Source of the DNA: Pelomonas aquatica
Lineage (GTDB): Bacteria; Pseudomonadota; Gammaproteobacteria; Burkholderiales; Burkholderiaceae_C
NCBI RefSeq assembly: GCF_026712205.1
Contig: NZ_JAPPUW010000002.1
Location: forward strand, 1 to 64,000
Direction of reading: 5' to 3'
DNA length: 64,000 bases
Of the stretch, positions 40,226-48,497 are shown piece after piece. Positions within the stretch are counted from its first letter, which is position 1, and the number at the start of each line of letters is the position of its first letter. Position numbers and translations under genes: made by a program. Under the pieces are notes generated by a model, which made no database searches, had not been told where the DNA came from, and worked only from the letters and a program-made list of their open reading frames with translations.

Positions 40226-42026
40226 TGTCGCCCTGCTGCTCGTGGCGGTGCTGAGTGGCTGTGCGACGAAGGCGCCCCAGCCGCCGCAAGCCGAAGCCGC
40301 GCCCGGCATCCCCGCCGACGCTCCCGCCGTCTACAGCCTCGACATCCGCGTCGACGGCGACCGCGCCAGCGAGCTGCGCGCGCTGCTGCTGCAGAACCTC
40401 GACCTCGCCCGCTACCGCGCCAGCGAGGCCGCGCTGAGCCGCGTCGAGCTGGCGCGCCTGGCCGCCGCGGCGCCCGCGCAGGCCGAGGCCCTGCTGGAGA
40501 CCGAGGGCTATTTCAGCGCCAGGGCCGATGTCGACCGCGACCCGGCCGACGCGACCCGGCTGCGCCTCGTCGTCAGGACCGGGCCGGTCATGCGGGTCGG
40601 CAAGGTCGAGCTCGACTTCACCGAGGGCCTGGCCGAGGACGAGGCCGCCGCGCTGCGCGACGGCCTGCGCCGGGCCTGGCCGCTGAAGGAAGGCGCCGCG
40701 TTCACGCAGCCGCAATGGGCTGCGGCCAAGAGCGAGCTGCTGCTGCACGCCCGCACCGGCGGCTTCCCGCTGGCGCGCTGGGGCGAGACGGCCGCGCGCG
40801 TCGACCCCGACGCGCAGGCCGCCGAGCTGCACCTCGTGCTCGCCAGCGGCAGGCGCGCGCGGCTCGGCGCGCTGCGCATCGAGGGCCTGAAGCGCCAGAG
40901 CCGCGACACCGTCGAACGCCTGGCCGGCTTCGGCACCGGCGACGCCTACACCGAGCAGAAGCTGGCCGAGTTCCAGGAGCGCCTGGCCAAGACCCAGCTC
41001 TTCGACGCGGTGCGCGTGCAGTTGCTCACCGACACGCTGGACGCCGACGGCAGCAACCCCGTGCAGGTCAGCGTCACCGAGTCCGCGCTGCAGCAGGCCA
41101 CCGTCGCCGTGGGCTACCACAGCAACAACGGCCAGAGCATCAGCGTCGAGCACCTGCACCGCCGCCCCTTCGACCTGCCCCTGCGTGCGCGCAGCAAGCT
41201 CCAGCTCAGCCGCAACCTGAACAGCGCCGAGCTCGAACTCAGCTCCCATCCCCAGCCCGACCTGCACCGCAACCTCGCGTCCACGCAGTTCGAGCAGACT
41301 CGTTCCGGCGACACCGTGGCGACCAACCTCGGCCTGCGCCTGGGCCGGCTCTACGAGGCCACGCAGGACGAGCGCCTGAGCTACGTCGAACTGCTGCGCG
41401 CCCGCGAGACCACGGGCGCGCAGGTCAACACCAACCTCGCGCTGTCCGCCAACCAGCAGTGGATACGCCGCCGCCTGGACAGCAGCCTGCTGCCCACCGA
41501 CGGCTACCAGAGCCTGGCCCTCGTCGGCCTGGGCTATGCGCGCGGCGGCGGCACGGACGACAGCGGCCCCTTCGCGCGCCTGCAGCTCAAGCTCGGCGCC
41601 TACAAGCCCCTCGGCGCGAACTGGTACGGCTCGGCACGCGCCGAGGTGGACCAGGTCGTCGTGCACGACAGCGTCGGCGTGCCCGAGAAGCTGCTCTTCC
41701 TCGCCGGCGGCGACGACTCCGTGCGCGGCTATGCCTACCGCAGCCTCGGCCCGCAGAAGAACGGCCTGACCGTCGGCGGCCGCGTGCTGGCCGCCGGCAG
41801 CCTGGAGGTCGCGCGGCCCTTCACGATCGGCATGCCCAGCCTGTGGGGCGCGCTGTTCGTCGACGCCGGCAACGCCGCCTCGCGCTGGACGGACTACCAC
41901 GCCGTCGTCGGCGTCGGCGCCGGCGTGCGCTGGCGCAGCCCGGTCGGCCCGCTGCGCGTGGACCTCGCCCGCGCCGTGGAAACCGGCAAGTGGCGGCTGC
42001 ATTTCAGCGTGGGGATCACGCTGTGA
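40206..42026 (+). CDS. tamA: TamA, Omp85-family assembly factor
   Basis: A 606-residue outer-membrane protein of the translocation and assembly module. Start at ATG 40206 gives a lipoprotein-like leader (MPPPRLLVALLLVAVLSGC, Cys19). POTRA-type repeats follow (LLETEGYFSARADVDRDP; LRIEGLKRQSRDTVERLAGF with TEQKLAEFQERLAKTQLFDAVRVQL), then the Omp85 barrel with LLFLAGGDDSVRGYAYRSLGP and the terminal beta-signal LHFSVGITL. It works with TamB encoded next. No Shine-Dalgarno is apparent, and the start codon is inside the palindrome, so RNA folding may affect translation. The frame is open upstream through the element, but those residues look non-coding. Confidence 0.9.
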   Translation: MPPPRLLVALLLVAVLSGCATKAPQPPQAEAAPGIPADAPAVYSLDIRVDGDRASELRALLLQNLDLARYRASEAALSRVELARLAAAAPAQAEALLETEGYFSARADVDRDPADATRLRLVVRTGPVMRVGKVELDFTEGLAEDEAAALRDGLRRAWPLKEGAAFTQPQWAAAKSELLLHARTGGFPLARWGETAARVDPDAQAAELHLVLASGRRARLGALRIEGLKRQSRDTVERLAGFGTGDAYTEQKLAEFQERLAKTQLFDAVRVQLLTDTLDADGSNPVQVSVTESALQQATVAVGYHSNNGQSISVEHLHRRPFDLPLRARSKLQLSRNLNSAELELSSHPQPDLHRNLASTQFEQTRSGDTVATNLGLRLGRLYEATQDERLSYVELLRARETTGAQVNTNLALSANQQWIRRRLDSSLLPTDGYQSLALVGLGYARGGGTDDSGPFARLQLKLGAYKPLGANWYGSARAEVDQVVVHDSVGVPEKLLFLAGGDDSVRGYAYRSLGPQKNGLTVGGRVLAAGSLEVARPFTIGMPSLWGALFVDAGNAASRWTDYHAVVGVGAGVRWRSPVGPLRVDLARAVETGKWRLHFSVGITL

Positions 42027-42073
42027 AGCCAGACGCTGCGGCTTCGCCGAACAGCGTGGGGATCACGCTGTGA
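42005..42073 (+). repeat. 22-bp direct repeat at the tamA/tamB junction
   Basis: The last 22 bases of tamA (CAGCGTGGGG then ATCACGCTGTGA, 42005-42026) recur exactly at 42052-42073, 47 bp on. The second copy supplies the GTG start of tamB (42070-42072). The two copies are in different frames relative to tamA. Confidence 0.9.
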
Positions 42074-45000
42074 CGCGCACCTGGCGAATCCTGCGCATGC
42101 TGCTGATCGCACTGGCGCTGCTGAGCGCAGCCGCCGTGGCCTTCGTCGCCTGGCTGCTGCACCGCCCCGCCGGCAGCGCCTGGCTGCTGGCGGGGCTGCC
42201 CGGCGTGCAGGTGGAAGCGCCCGAAGGCACGCTGCTGGGCGACTTCAGCGCCCGCCGCCTGCAACTGAGCTGGCCCGGCGGCTCGGCCGAGCTGCGCGGC
42301 CTGCGCTGGCGGGGCCTGGGCATCGCCATCGGCGAGCGGCAGTTGCTCGCCCGCGAGCTGGTCGCAGACGAGCTGAGCGTGCACAGCGAGCCCGGCGACA
42401 CGCCGCTGGCCGCGCCGGCCGACCTCGGCCTGCCCCTGGCCGTCCACATCACCAGCCTGCGCATCGCGAAGCTGAGCTGGGCGCCCGACCAGGCCCCGCT
42501 GCTCGGCCTGGAGGCCGAGGTCAACCTGCCCCGCGACGGCATCCACCACCTCCAGCTCAAGGCCGCGCGCTGGCAACACCTGAACCTGGCCGGCGAGGCC
42601 CGCATCGCCAGCGCCGCGCCGCTGCAGACCGACGCGACGCTGCGCCTGCTGCAGGCCGAGGCCACCGAGCTGCCCTGGCTGGCCGTGGCCACCGTCACCG
42701 GCCCGCTCGCCCGGCTCAAGGCCAAGGCCGAGCTGCAGGCCGCCCACCAGGCGCTGCAGGCCGATGGCGAGGTCCAGCCCTTTGCGCGCTGGCCCGTCAA
42801 CGCGCTGCAGCTGCGCGCCGACCAGCTCGACCTCGCCCCCTTCGCGCCCGGCCTGCCGCGCACGGCCCTGACCGGCACGGCCCGCCTCCGGGCGCCCGCC
42901 TACGACGCCGAGGCCACGCTGCAGGCCGAGCTGCGCAACGGCGCCGCCGGCCGCTGGGACCAGCGGGCCCTGCCCGTCGCCCGCCTGGCCATCGTGCTGG
43001 CCGGCCGCCCCGACCAGCCCACCCGCCTGCGCCTGACCACGCTGGACGCCGAGCTGGCCGGCGGCGCCCGCGTGCAGGGCCAGGGCCGGCTCGATGCCGA
43101 CGGCCGCTGGCAGCTCGACGCCCGCGTGCAGGGCCTGCGCCCCGAGGCGCTGGACGCGCGCGCCACACCCGCGCGGCTGGACGGCCCGCTGACGCTGTCC
43201 GGCAGCAAGGCCGGCCCACTGTCGGCGCGGCTGGACCTGGGCGGCACGCTGCAGGACCGCCCGCTGCGCCTGCAGGCCCGCGCGCAGGGCGAGGGCAAGG
43301 CCTGGCAGATCGAGAACATCCAGCTGGCCAGCGGCGACGCAACGCTGCAGGCCCGCGGCCGGCTCGACACCGGCGGCGCGCTGCAGCTGCATGCCGAGCT
43401 GCGCCAGCTCGACCCCCATCTGCTGTGGCGCGGCGCGCCCGCCTCGGCCTGGGCCCGCCTGCCCGGCCCGACGCGGCTCAACGCCGATGCCGACCTCGAC
43501 CTGCGCGGCACGACCGCCGCCAGCCTGAGCGGCCGCGTCGACACCCGCCTGCTGCCCGGCCAGCTCGCCGGCCTGGCGCTGGAAGGCCATGCCACGCTGA
43601 AGCGCGACAGCGCCGCGGCCCCGGCCGCCTTCGACATCGACGCCCGCCTGGGCAGCAACCGCCTGCAGTCAGGCGGCCAGGCGGCGCCGGAGGCCCTCAC
43701 CGGCACGGCCGCGCTGAAGGCCGGCGCGCTGGCCGAGCTCAACCCCGTGATAGCGCTGTTCGGCCAGCCGCCCGTCGCCGGCCAGGCCGATGCCGACGGC
43801 AGCTTCCAGCTGCTGCGCACCGCCAGGGGCTGGCAGGCCGGCGGCAGCGGGCGGCTCGCGCTGGCCTCGGCCCAGGCCCTGGGCGCCAGCATCGCCAGCG
43901 CCAAGGCGCGCTGGGAGCTGCCCCTGCCCGGCGCCGACGGCGATGGTCCCGTCGCGCTCAGCCTCGACATCGGCCAGCTGCGCAGCCCGCACGCCCAGCT
44001 CGCCGGCGTCAAGCTCGACCTGCAGGGCCGGCGCAGCGCCCACGAGCTGAAGGCCCAGGTCAACGGCCGCCTGCCGCGCGACGCCGGCGACCTGGACCTG
44101 AACGCCCAGCTCCAGGCCCGCGGCCGCTGGGACGGCCAGGCCTGGGCCGGCCGCATCGCCCAGCTCGACATCGGCCCGCTGCGCCCCGGCACGCCGGCCC
44201 TGCTGGCCGCGCGCGACATCGGCCTGCGCTGGGCCGGCGCCGGTCCGCAGCTCGCGGCCGAGCCGGGTCGCGCCGAGGTCGGCGGCGCCTTCGTGCGCTG
44301 GCAGGCGCTGAACTGGACCGGCGGCGAGCATCCCGAGCTGCGCGCCGAGCTGCAGCTCGAAGACCTCGCCGCCGCGCCGCTGCTGGCGCGCTGGCAGCCC
44401 GACTTCGGCTGGGGCGGCGACCTGCGCATGGCCGGCCATGCCACGCTGCTGCTGAACGACAGGCTGACGGCCGACGTGATGATCGAACGCCAGGGCGGCG
44501 ACCTGCGCGTGACCGACGAGTTCGGGCCGCGCGCGCTGGGCCTGACCGATCTGCGCATCGCGCTGAACGTGCACGACGGCGTCTGGCGTTTCGCCGAAGG
44601 CCTTGCCGGCAAGGATCTCGGCAGCCTCGGCGGCGCGCTGACGCTGCGCCCCGCCGGCCTGTGGCCCGACGCGAACACGCCGATGGAAGGCGTGCTGCAG
44701 GCCAACGTCGCCGACCTCGCGACCTGGGGCCGCTGGGTGCCGGCCGGCTGGCGCCTGGGTGGCCGCGCCGCGGCCACCGTGCAGCTCGGCGGGCGCCTCG
44801 GCACGCCCGACCTGAACGGCCGCGCCGAGGGCCAGGGCCTGGCCCTGCGCCATCTGCTCTACGGCGTGGACGTGACCGAGGGCCACTTCGCGCTGGCACT
44901 GCAGGGCCAGCACGCCGAGCTGACCCGGCTCGAAGCCCGCGGCGGCGACGGCTGGCTGCGCGCCAGCGGCCGGGCCGAGCTCGGCGCCCAGCCCAGCGCC

Positions 45001-45960
45001 CACCTCCGGCTGACGGCCGACAGGCTGCGCGTGCTGTCGCGCGTGGACCGCCGCATCGTCGCCAGCGGCGACGCCACCCTCGACCTCGATGCCCAAGGGC
45101 TCAAGCTCGACGGCCGGCTGCGCGCCGACGAAGGCCTGTTCGACTTCAGCCGCGCCGACGCGCCGGCCCTGGCCGACGACGTCACGGTGCTGCGCGGCAC
45201 GCGCAGTCCCGGCGACAGCGCCCCCACCGCGCCACCGGCGCCCAAGGCGGTGCGCAACAGCGTCGTCAACCTGGCCGTGGACTTCGGCAGCGACTTCAAG
45301 GTGCGCGGGCGCGGCCTGACGACCCAACTGCGCGGCGAGCTGAAGGCCACGCAGAACAACGGCCCGCTGCGCGTGACCGGCCACCTCGACGCCAACGGCG
45401 GCCAGTACGCGGCCTACGGGCAGAAGCTGGACATCGAGCGCAGCGACATCAACTTCACCGGCGCCTTCGACAACCCCGCGCTCGACCTGCTGGCCGTGCG
45501 CCCCAACCTCGACATCCGCGTCGGCGTGCGCGTGGCCGGCACGGCGCTGGCGCCGCGCGTGAGCCTCTATTCCGAGCCCGACATGGCCGACACCGACAAG
45601 CTCTCCTGGCTGCTGCTCGGCCGCGGCCCCGACGGCCTGGGCCGCACCGACACGGCCCTGCTGCAGCGCGCCGCGCTGGCGCTGCTCAGCGGCGAGGGCG
45701 AGGGCCCGACCGGCAAGGTGCTGCGCAACCTCGGGCTGGACGAACTCTCGCTGGCCCAGAGCGACGACGACACCCGCGCCACCATCGTGCGCCTGGGCAA
45801 GCAGCTCTCCAGGCGCTGGTATGTGGGCTACGAGCGCAGCCTGAACGCGACGACGGGCAGCTGGCAGCTGATCTACCGCATCGCCCAGCGCTTCACGCTG
45901 CGCGCCCAGGGCGGCGACGACAACGCGCTGGACGTGATCTGGCAGTGGAAGTGGGACTGA
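42070..45960 (+). CDS. tamB: TamB, translocation and assembly module subunit
   Basis: A 1296-residue inner-membrane-anchored periplasmic protein. One N-terminal helix (ILRMLLIALALLSAAAVAFVAWLL) is followed by a long beta-helical, hydrophobic-groove region rich in Leu/Ala repeats. The C-terminal DUF490 domain includes DLLAVRPNLDIRVGVRVAGTALAPRVSLYSEPDMADTDKLSWLLLGRGPDG and ends in WYVGYERSLNATTGSWQLIYRIAQRFTLRAQGG. Together with TamA it moves lipids or proteins to the outer membrane. GTG 42070 lies in the repeated junction sequence. A structured repeat (copy C) starts 3 bp after its stop. Confidence 0.93.
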   Translation: MTRTWRILRMLLIALALLSAAAVAFVAWLLHRPAGSAWLLAGLPGVQVEAPEGTLLGDFSARRLQLSWPGGSAELRGLRWRGLGIAIGERQLLARELVADELSVHSEPGDTPLAAPADLGLPLAVHITSLRIAKLSWAPDQAPLLGLEAEVNLPRDGIHHLQLKAARWQHLNLAGEARIASAAPLQTDATLRLLQAEATELPWLAVATVTGPLARLKAKAELQAAHQALQADGEVQPFARWPVNALQLRADQLDLAPFAPGLPRTALTGTARLRAPAYDAEATLQAELRNGAAGRWDQRALPVARLAIVLAGRPDQPTRLRLTTLDAELAGGARVQGQGRLDADGRWQLDARVQGLRPEALDARATPARLDGPLTLSGSKAGPLSARLDLGGTLQDRPLRLQARAQGEGKAWQIENIQLASGDATLQARGRLDTGGALQLHAELRQLDPHLLWRGAPASAWARLPGPTRLNADADLDLRGTTAASLSGRVDTRLLPGQLAGLALEGHATLKRDSAAAPAAFDIDARLGSNRLQSGGQAAPEALTGTAALKAGALAELNPVIALFGQPPVAGQADADGSFQLLRTARGWQAGGSGRLALASAQALGASIASAKARWELPLPGADGDGPVALSLDIGQLRSPHAQLAGVKLDLQGRRSAHELKAQVNGRLPRDAGDLDLNAQLQARGRWDGQAWAGRIAQLDIGPLRPGTPALLAARDIGLRWAGAGPQLAAEPGRAEVGGAFVRWQALNWTGGEHPELRAELQLEDLAAAPLLARWQPDFGWGGDLRMAGHATLLLNDRLTADVMIERQGGDLRVTDEFGPRALGLTDLRIALNVHDGVWRFAEGLAGKDLGSLGGALTLRPAGLWPDANTPMEGVLQANVADLATWGRWVPAGWRLGGRAAATVQLGGRLGTPDLNGRAEGQGLALRHLLYGVDVTEGHFALALQGQHAELTRLEARGGDGWLRASGRAELGAQPSAHLRLTADRLRVLSRVDRRIVASGDATLDLDAQGLKLDGRLRADEGLFDFSRADAPALADDVTVLRGTRSPGDSAPTAPPAPKAVRNSVVNLAVDFGSDFKVRGRGLTTQLRGELKATQNNGPLRVTGHLDANGGQYAAYGQKLDIERSDINFTGAFDNPALDLLAVRPNLDIRVGVRVAGTALAPRVSLYSEPDMADTDKLSWLLLGRGPDGLGRTDTALLQRAALALLSGEGEGPTGKVLRNLGLDELSLAQSDDDTRATIVRLGKQLSRRWYVGYERSLNATTGSWQLIYRIAQRFTLRAQGGDDNALDVIWQWKWD

Positions 45961-45963
45961 ACA

Positions 45964-46043
45964 CCCCTCGCCCGGGGGGATGGCGATGCTTGCGGCATTG
46001 AGCCGCAAGCACATCGCCTGCGGGCCGGCTAGGGGCGGCCCGG
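45964..46043 (+). repeat. dispersed 3' multi-hairpin repeat, copy C (short)
   Basis: Begins 3 bp after the tamB stop, in gene orientation. It has CCCC/GGGG, the core hairpin 45982-46018 (stem GGCGATGCTTGCGGC, loop ATTGA) and GGGCCGGC with GCGGCCCGG, but lacks the CCAAGG/CCTTGG hairpin of copies A and B. Confidence 0.85.
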
Positions 46044-46077
46044 CGCCGGTCCGCGATTCATGCACGACGCCTCGGAG

Positions 46078-46425
46078 CTACTTCGACCTGCCGTCGAAGT
46101 GCGTGACCGGCACCGCCGCGAGGTCGATGCCCTCGATGCAGCGGATGTTGACCGCCGCCATCGCGTCGCCGTCGGGCCCCTGGCCTTCGCCGTAGGGGTG
46201 GATGCCGCAGGTCGGGCAGAAGCGGTGCTGGATGACGTGCTTGTTGAAGGTGTAGCTGGCCGTGTCGCTCTCGGGCGCCAGCAGGCGCAGCGCCGCGCGC
46301 GGCACGAACCACAGCAGCGAGCCCTTGCGCTGGCAGATCGAGCAATTGCACGAGAGCGCCGAGCCGATGTCGCCATCGACCTCGAACCTGATGCGGCCGC
46401 AGTGGCAGCTTCCGGAATGAGTCAT
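46078..46425 (-). CDS. GFA-family protein (CENP-V/glutathione-formaldehyde fold)
   Basis: A 115-residue zinc protein. Cysteine pattern of the family: GSCHCGRIRFEV, CNCSICQRKG and RFCPTCGIHPYGEG. Members include glutathione-dependent formaldehyde-activating enzyme, but most are uncharacterised. Start overlaps the SRPBCC stop by one base, forming one unit with the SRPBCC and ArsR genes. Confidence 0.9.
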   Translation of the reverse strand: MTHSGSCHCGRIRFEVDGDIGSALSCNCSICQRKGSLLWFVPRAALRLLAPESDTASYTFNKHVIQHRFCPTCGIHPYGEGQGPDGDAMAAVNIRCIEGIDLAAVPVTHFDGRSK

Positions 46426-46892
46426 CAGGCCTCCTGCAGATCGGGTTGAAGCAGCACCGCGCCGAGCTTGTCGATGGCCGGCTGCCAGCCGCGCTCGTGG
46501 TTGGCGCGGGCCGCGTCGTCGAAGAAGCGGTCATGCACGAAGTGCAGCGCCGTGCCGCCGTCTTCGGCCACGAAATCCAGGCTCACGCGCGACACGCGCT
46601 CGGGCGTGCTGTGCCAGGCCCAGCTGAAGACGAGGCGGCGCTGCGGCACGACCTCCTGGTATTCGCCGCCGACGTCGTGCGTCTCGCCGTCGGGCAGCCG
46701 CGTGAGGATGCGGTAGCGCCCGCCCACGCGCAGGTCGATCTCGGCCTCGACGACGGCGCCGGGGCGGCCGGCGAAGAACCAGCGGCTCAGCGCCTGCGGG
46801 TCGGTCCAGGCGCGCCAGACTTTCTCGACGGCGACGGGGTAGTGCCGGTCGAAGCGGACCTGGGCCGCGGCTTGCTCTGTGCTGTCTTGCAT
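46425..46892 (-). CDS. SRPBCC/AHSA1-domain protein
   Basis: A 155-residue START-like protein. The family pattern is VRFDRHYPVAVEKVWRAWTDPQALSRWF, then GGRYRILTRLPDGETHDVGGEYQEVVPQRRLVFSW and HFVHDRFFDDAARANHERGWQPAIDKL. It would bind a hydrophobic ligand or act as a co-chaperone. ArsR-SRPBCC pairs are very common, with the regulator first. Its first 106 bp overlap the end of the ArsR frame. Confidence 0.88.
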   Translation of the reverse strand: MQDSTEQAAAQVRFDRHYPVAVEKVWRAWTDPQALSRWFFAGRPGAVVEAEIDLRVGGRYRILTRLPDGETHDVGGEYQEVVPQRRLVFSWAWHSTPERVSRVSLDFVAEDGGTALHFVHDRFFDDAARANHERGWQPAIDKLGAVLLQPDLQEA

Positions 46893-47230
46893 GGCATGAC
46901 TTCCTGTTGATGGTGCAGATAACGGCCGAGCGCATCGAGCTGCCCGCCCCAGAAATGCTCGTAGTGCGAGATCCAGGCCGCGGCGGCCTGCATGGGCGCG
47001 GCATCGAGCTCGCAGCGCACGACCCGCCCCTCCTTGGCCCGCGCGATGAGGCCGGCGGCCTCCAGCACGGCGAGGTGCTTGATGAAGCCCGGCAGCGACA
47101 TGTCGTGCGACGCCGCCAGCTCGCTGACGCAGGCCCCGCCGCCGCCGAGCTGCTCCAGCACGCGCCGCCGCGTCGCGTCGGACAGCGCGGCGAACACGAG
47201 ATCGAGCTGGGCATCTTTTTTATTAACCAT
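46787..47230 (-). CDS. ArsR-family transcriptional regulator with extended C-terminus
   Basis: A 147-residue frame. Residues 1-105 are a standard winged-helix ArsR regulator of the SRPBCC-linked type (LDLVFAALSDATRRRVLEQLGGGGACVSELAASHDMSLPGFIKHLAVLEAAGLIARAKEGRVVRCEL). It has no metal-binding CxC motif. The last ~40 residues (KTAQSKPRPRSASTGTTPSPSRK onward) are out-of-frame translation of the SRPBCC gene and look unlike protein. The original stop may have been lost by mutation or a sequencing error. Confidence 0.85.
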   Translation of the reverse strand: MVNKKDAQLDLVFAALSDATRRRVLEQLGGGGACVSELAASHDMSLPGFIKHLAVLEAAGLIARAKEGRVVRCELDAAPMQAAAAWISHYEHFWGGQLDALGRYLHHQQEVMPCKTAQSKPRPRSASTGTTPSPSRKSGAPGPTRRR

Positions 47231-47403
47231 TTGGTTTAGTATTTGTCGACGGACACCGCGTTGTCAAGCCGTCAGCAAAAAGATCGGCGGCACCGGATTT
47301 CGGCGCGACGCTACAGTCCCGCCCCCGTCCGCCGCACCACACGCGCCGCCATCGCCGCCGAGCCCGTGCGAGAATCCGCGCCTTTCCGGCCCCGGGCCGA
47401 GGG

Positions 47404-47478
47404 CTCTCCGTAGTTCAATGGATAGAACGGCCGCCTCCTAAGCGGCAGATACAGGTTCGATTCCTGTCGGAGGGACCA
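47404..47478 (+). tRNA. tRNA-Arg (CCU anticodon)
   Basis: Cloverleaf: acceptor CTCTCCG with CGGAGGG (one T-G pair), D-arm TAGTTCAATGGATAGAAC, anticodon stem-loop GCCGCCTCCTAAGCGGC with anticodon CCT, T-arm ACAGGTTCGATTCCTGT, discriminator A and encoded CCA. It lies 17 bp before the MipA/OmpV gene. Confidence 0.92.
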
Positions 47479-47495
47479 GCATCACCTGCTGCTCC

Positions 47496-48317
47496 ATGGC
47501 TGTCTACTTCCGCGCCCACTGCCCCTCCCCGATCCCGCTGCTGTGCCTGGCCCTGGCCTGCGCCGCGCCACAGGCCAGGGCCGCCGGCACGCTGCTGCTG
47601 CTGGACGCGCCGCCGGCCAAGGCCACCTGGTCGGCCGGCATGTCCTGGCGCGGCTGGCCGCGGGCGCCGGGCAGCGCGCGCGAGCGCCATTCGCTGCTGC
47701 CGGCGCTGGACTACGAATCGCCGAGCGGCGTCTTCGTCGCCACCGACACCGGCGTGGGCTGGAACCTCGCGCCCCAGTTGCTGGAAGGCGAGGCCGCCAG
47801 GCAATGGCAGTTCGGCGCGCGCATGTGGCCGCAATCGGGCCGTTCGCGGCGCGAGTCGCCGCCGGGCGTGCAAAGCCTGGGCTCGCGGCTGATCACGCAG
47901 CTGTTCGCCAACACCCAGGTCATGCCCGAGCTGCTGCTGCAGTCCGGCCTGTCCTGGGGCAGCGGCCGCCATCGCAACGGCGGCCAGTTCGAACTCGGCG
48001 CCACCAGCGGCCTCCCGCTCGGCGACGAGCTGCTGGCCATCAGCCTGGCCGCCACCTATGCCAACGCGGCGCATCTGCGCGGCAGCTACGGCGTCGGGGC
48101 GGGCGAGTCTGCCGCCAGCGGCCTGCCCGTGTTCCGCCCGCACAGCGGCTGGCTGGACTGGAGCGTCGCGCTCAGCGCCGAGCACAAGTTCTCCGGCAAC
48201 TGGTCCGTCAACGGGCAATGGCTGCACGCCCGCCTCGTCGGTCAGGCCACCCGCTCGCCGCTGACGCGCAGCCTCGACCAGCCCTCCTTCATCGTCAGTG
48301 TCTGGCACCAGTTTTGA
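47496..48317 (+). CDS. MipA/OmpV-family outer-membrane protein
   Basis: A 273-residue protein with signal peptide ending PQARA. The remainder is alternating hydrophobic/polar beta-barrel sequence ending SLDQPSFIVSVWHQF with a terminal Phe. Motifs such as HSLLPALDYESPSGVFVATDTGVGWNLAP and AEHKFSGNWSVNGQWLHARLVG fit the MipA/OmpV family (scaffolding of murein hydrolases or outer-membrane permeability). Immediately follows tRNA-Arg; no partner genes nearby. A structured repeat (copy B) starts 8 bp after its stop. Confidence 0.85.
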   Translation: MAVYFRAHCPSPIPLLCLALACAAPQARAAGTLLLLDAPPAKATWSAGMSWRGWPRAPGSARERHSLLPALDYESPSGVFVATDTGVGWNLAPQLLEGEAARQWQFGARMWPQSGRSRRESPPGVQSLGSRLITQLFANTQVMPELLLQSGLSWGSGRHRNGGQFELGATSGLPLGDELLAISLAATYANAAHLRGSYGVGAGESAASGLPVFRPHSGWLDWSVALSAEHKFSGNWSVNGQWLHARLVGQATRSPLTRSLDQPSFIVSVWHQF

Positions 48318-48325
48318 AAATTAAG

Positions 48326-48420
48326 CCCCTCGTCCAAGGAGTACCTTGGCCGGTCCCCCTGGGGGACGGCGATGCTTGCGGCATCGAGCCGCAAGCACAT
48401 CGCCAGGGCGGGCCGGCTTG
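48326..48420 (+). repeat. dispersed 3' multi-hairpin repeat, copy B, truncated by the Mu-like prophage
   Basis: Begins 8 bp after the MipA/OmpV stop. It shares its first ~20 bases with copy A, including CCAAGG-AGTA-CCTTGG, then GTCCCCCTGGGGGAC and the core hairpin 48368-48404. It stops within GGGCCGGCTTG, whereas copies A, C and D go on to the complementary GCGGCCCGG. The next base starts TGTAAAGCG, the presumed phage terminus. Confidence 0.88.
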
Positions 48421-48482
48421 TGTAAAGCGCCAATTGGTCTGAGGCATCACGACACTTGGTATGAGGCATCAAACCAAGTGTC
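48421..48482. promoter_or_regulatory. transposable-phage terminus with paired transposase-site-like repeats
   Basis: The end starts TGT. TTGGTCTGAGGCATCA (48434-48449) and TTGGTATGAGGCATCA (48456-48471) are direct repeats with one mismatch, 22 bp apart, like MuA binding sites at phage ends. GACACTTGG/CCAAGTGTC (48451-48459, 48474-48482) forms a hairpin that may also stop the late transcript of the tail genes. Confidence 0.65.
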
Positions 48483-48497
48483 GCAAACTCCGCCGGC

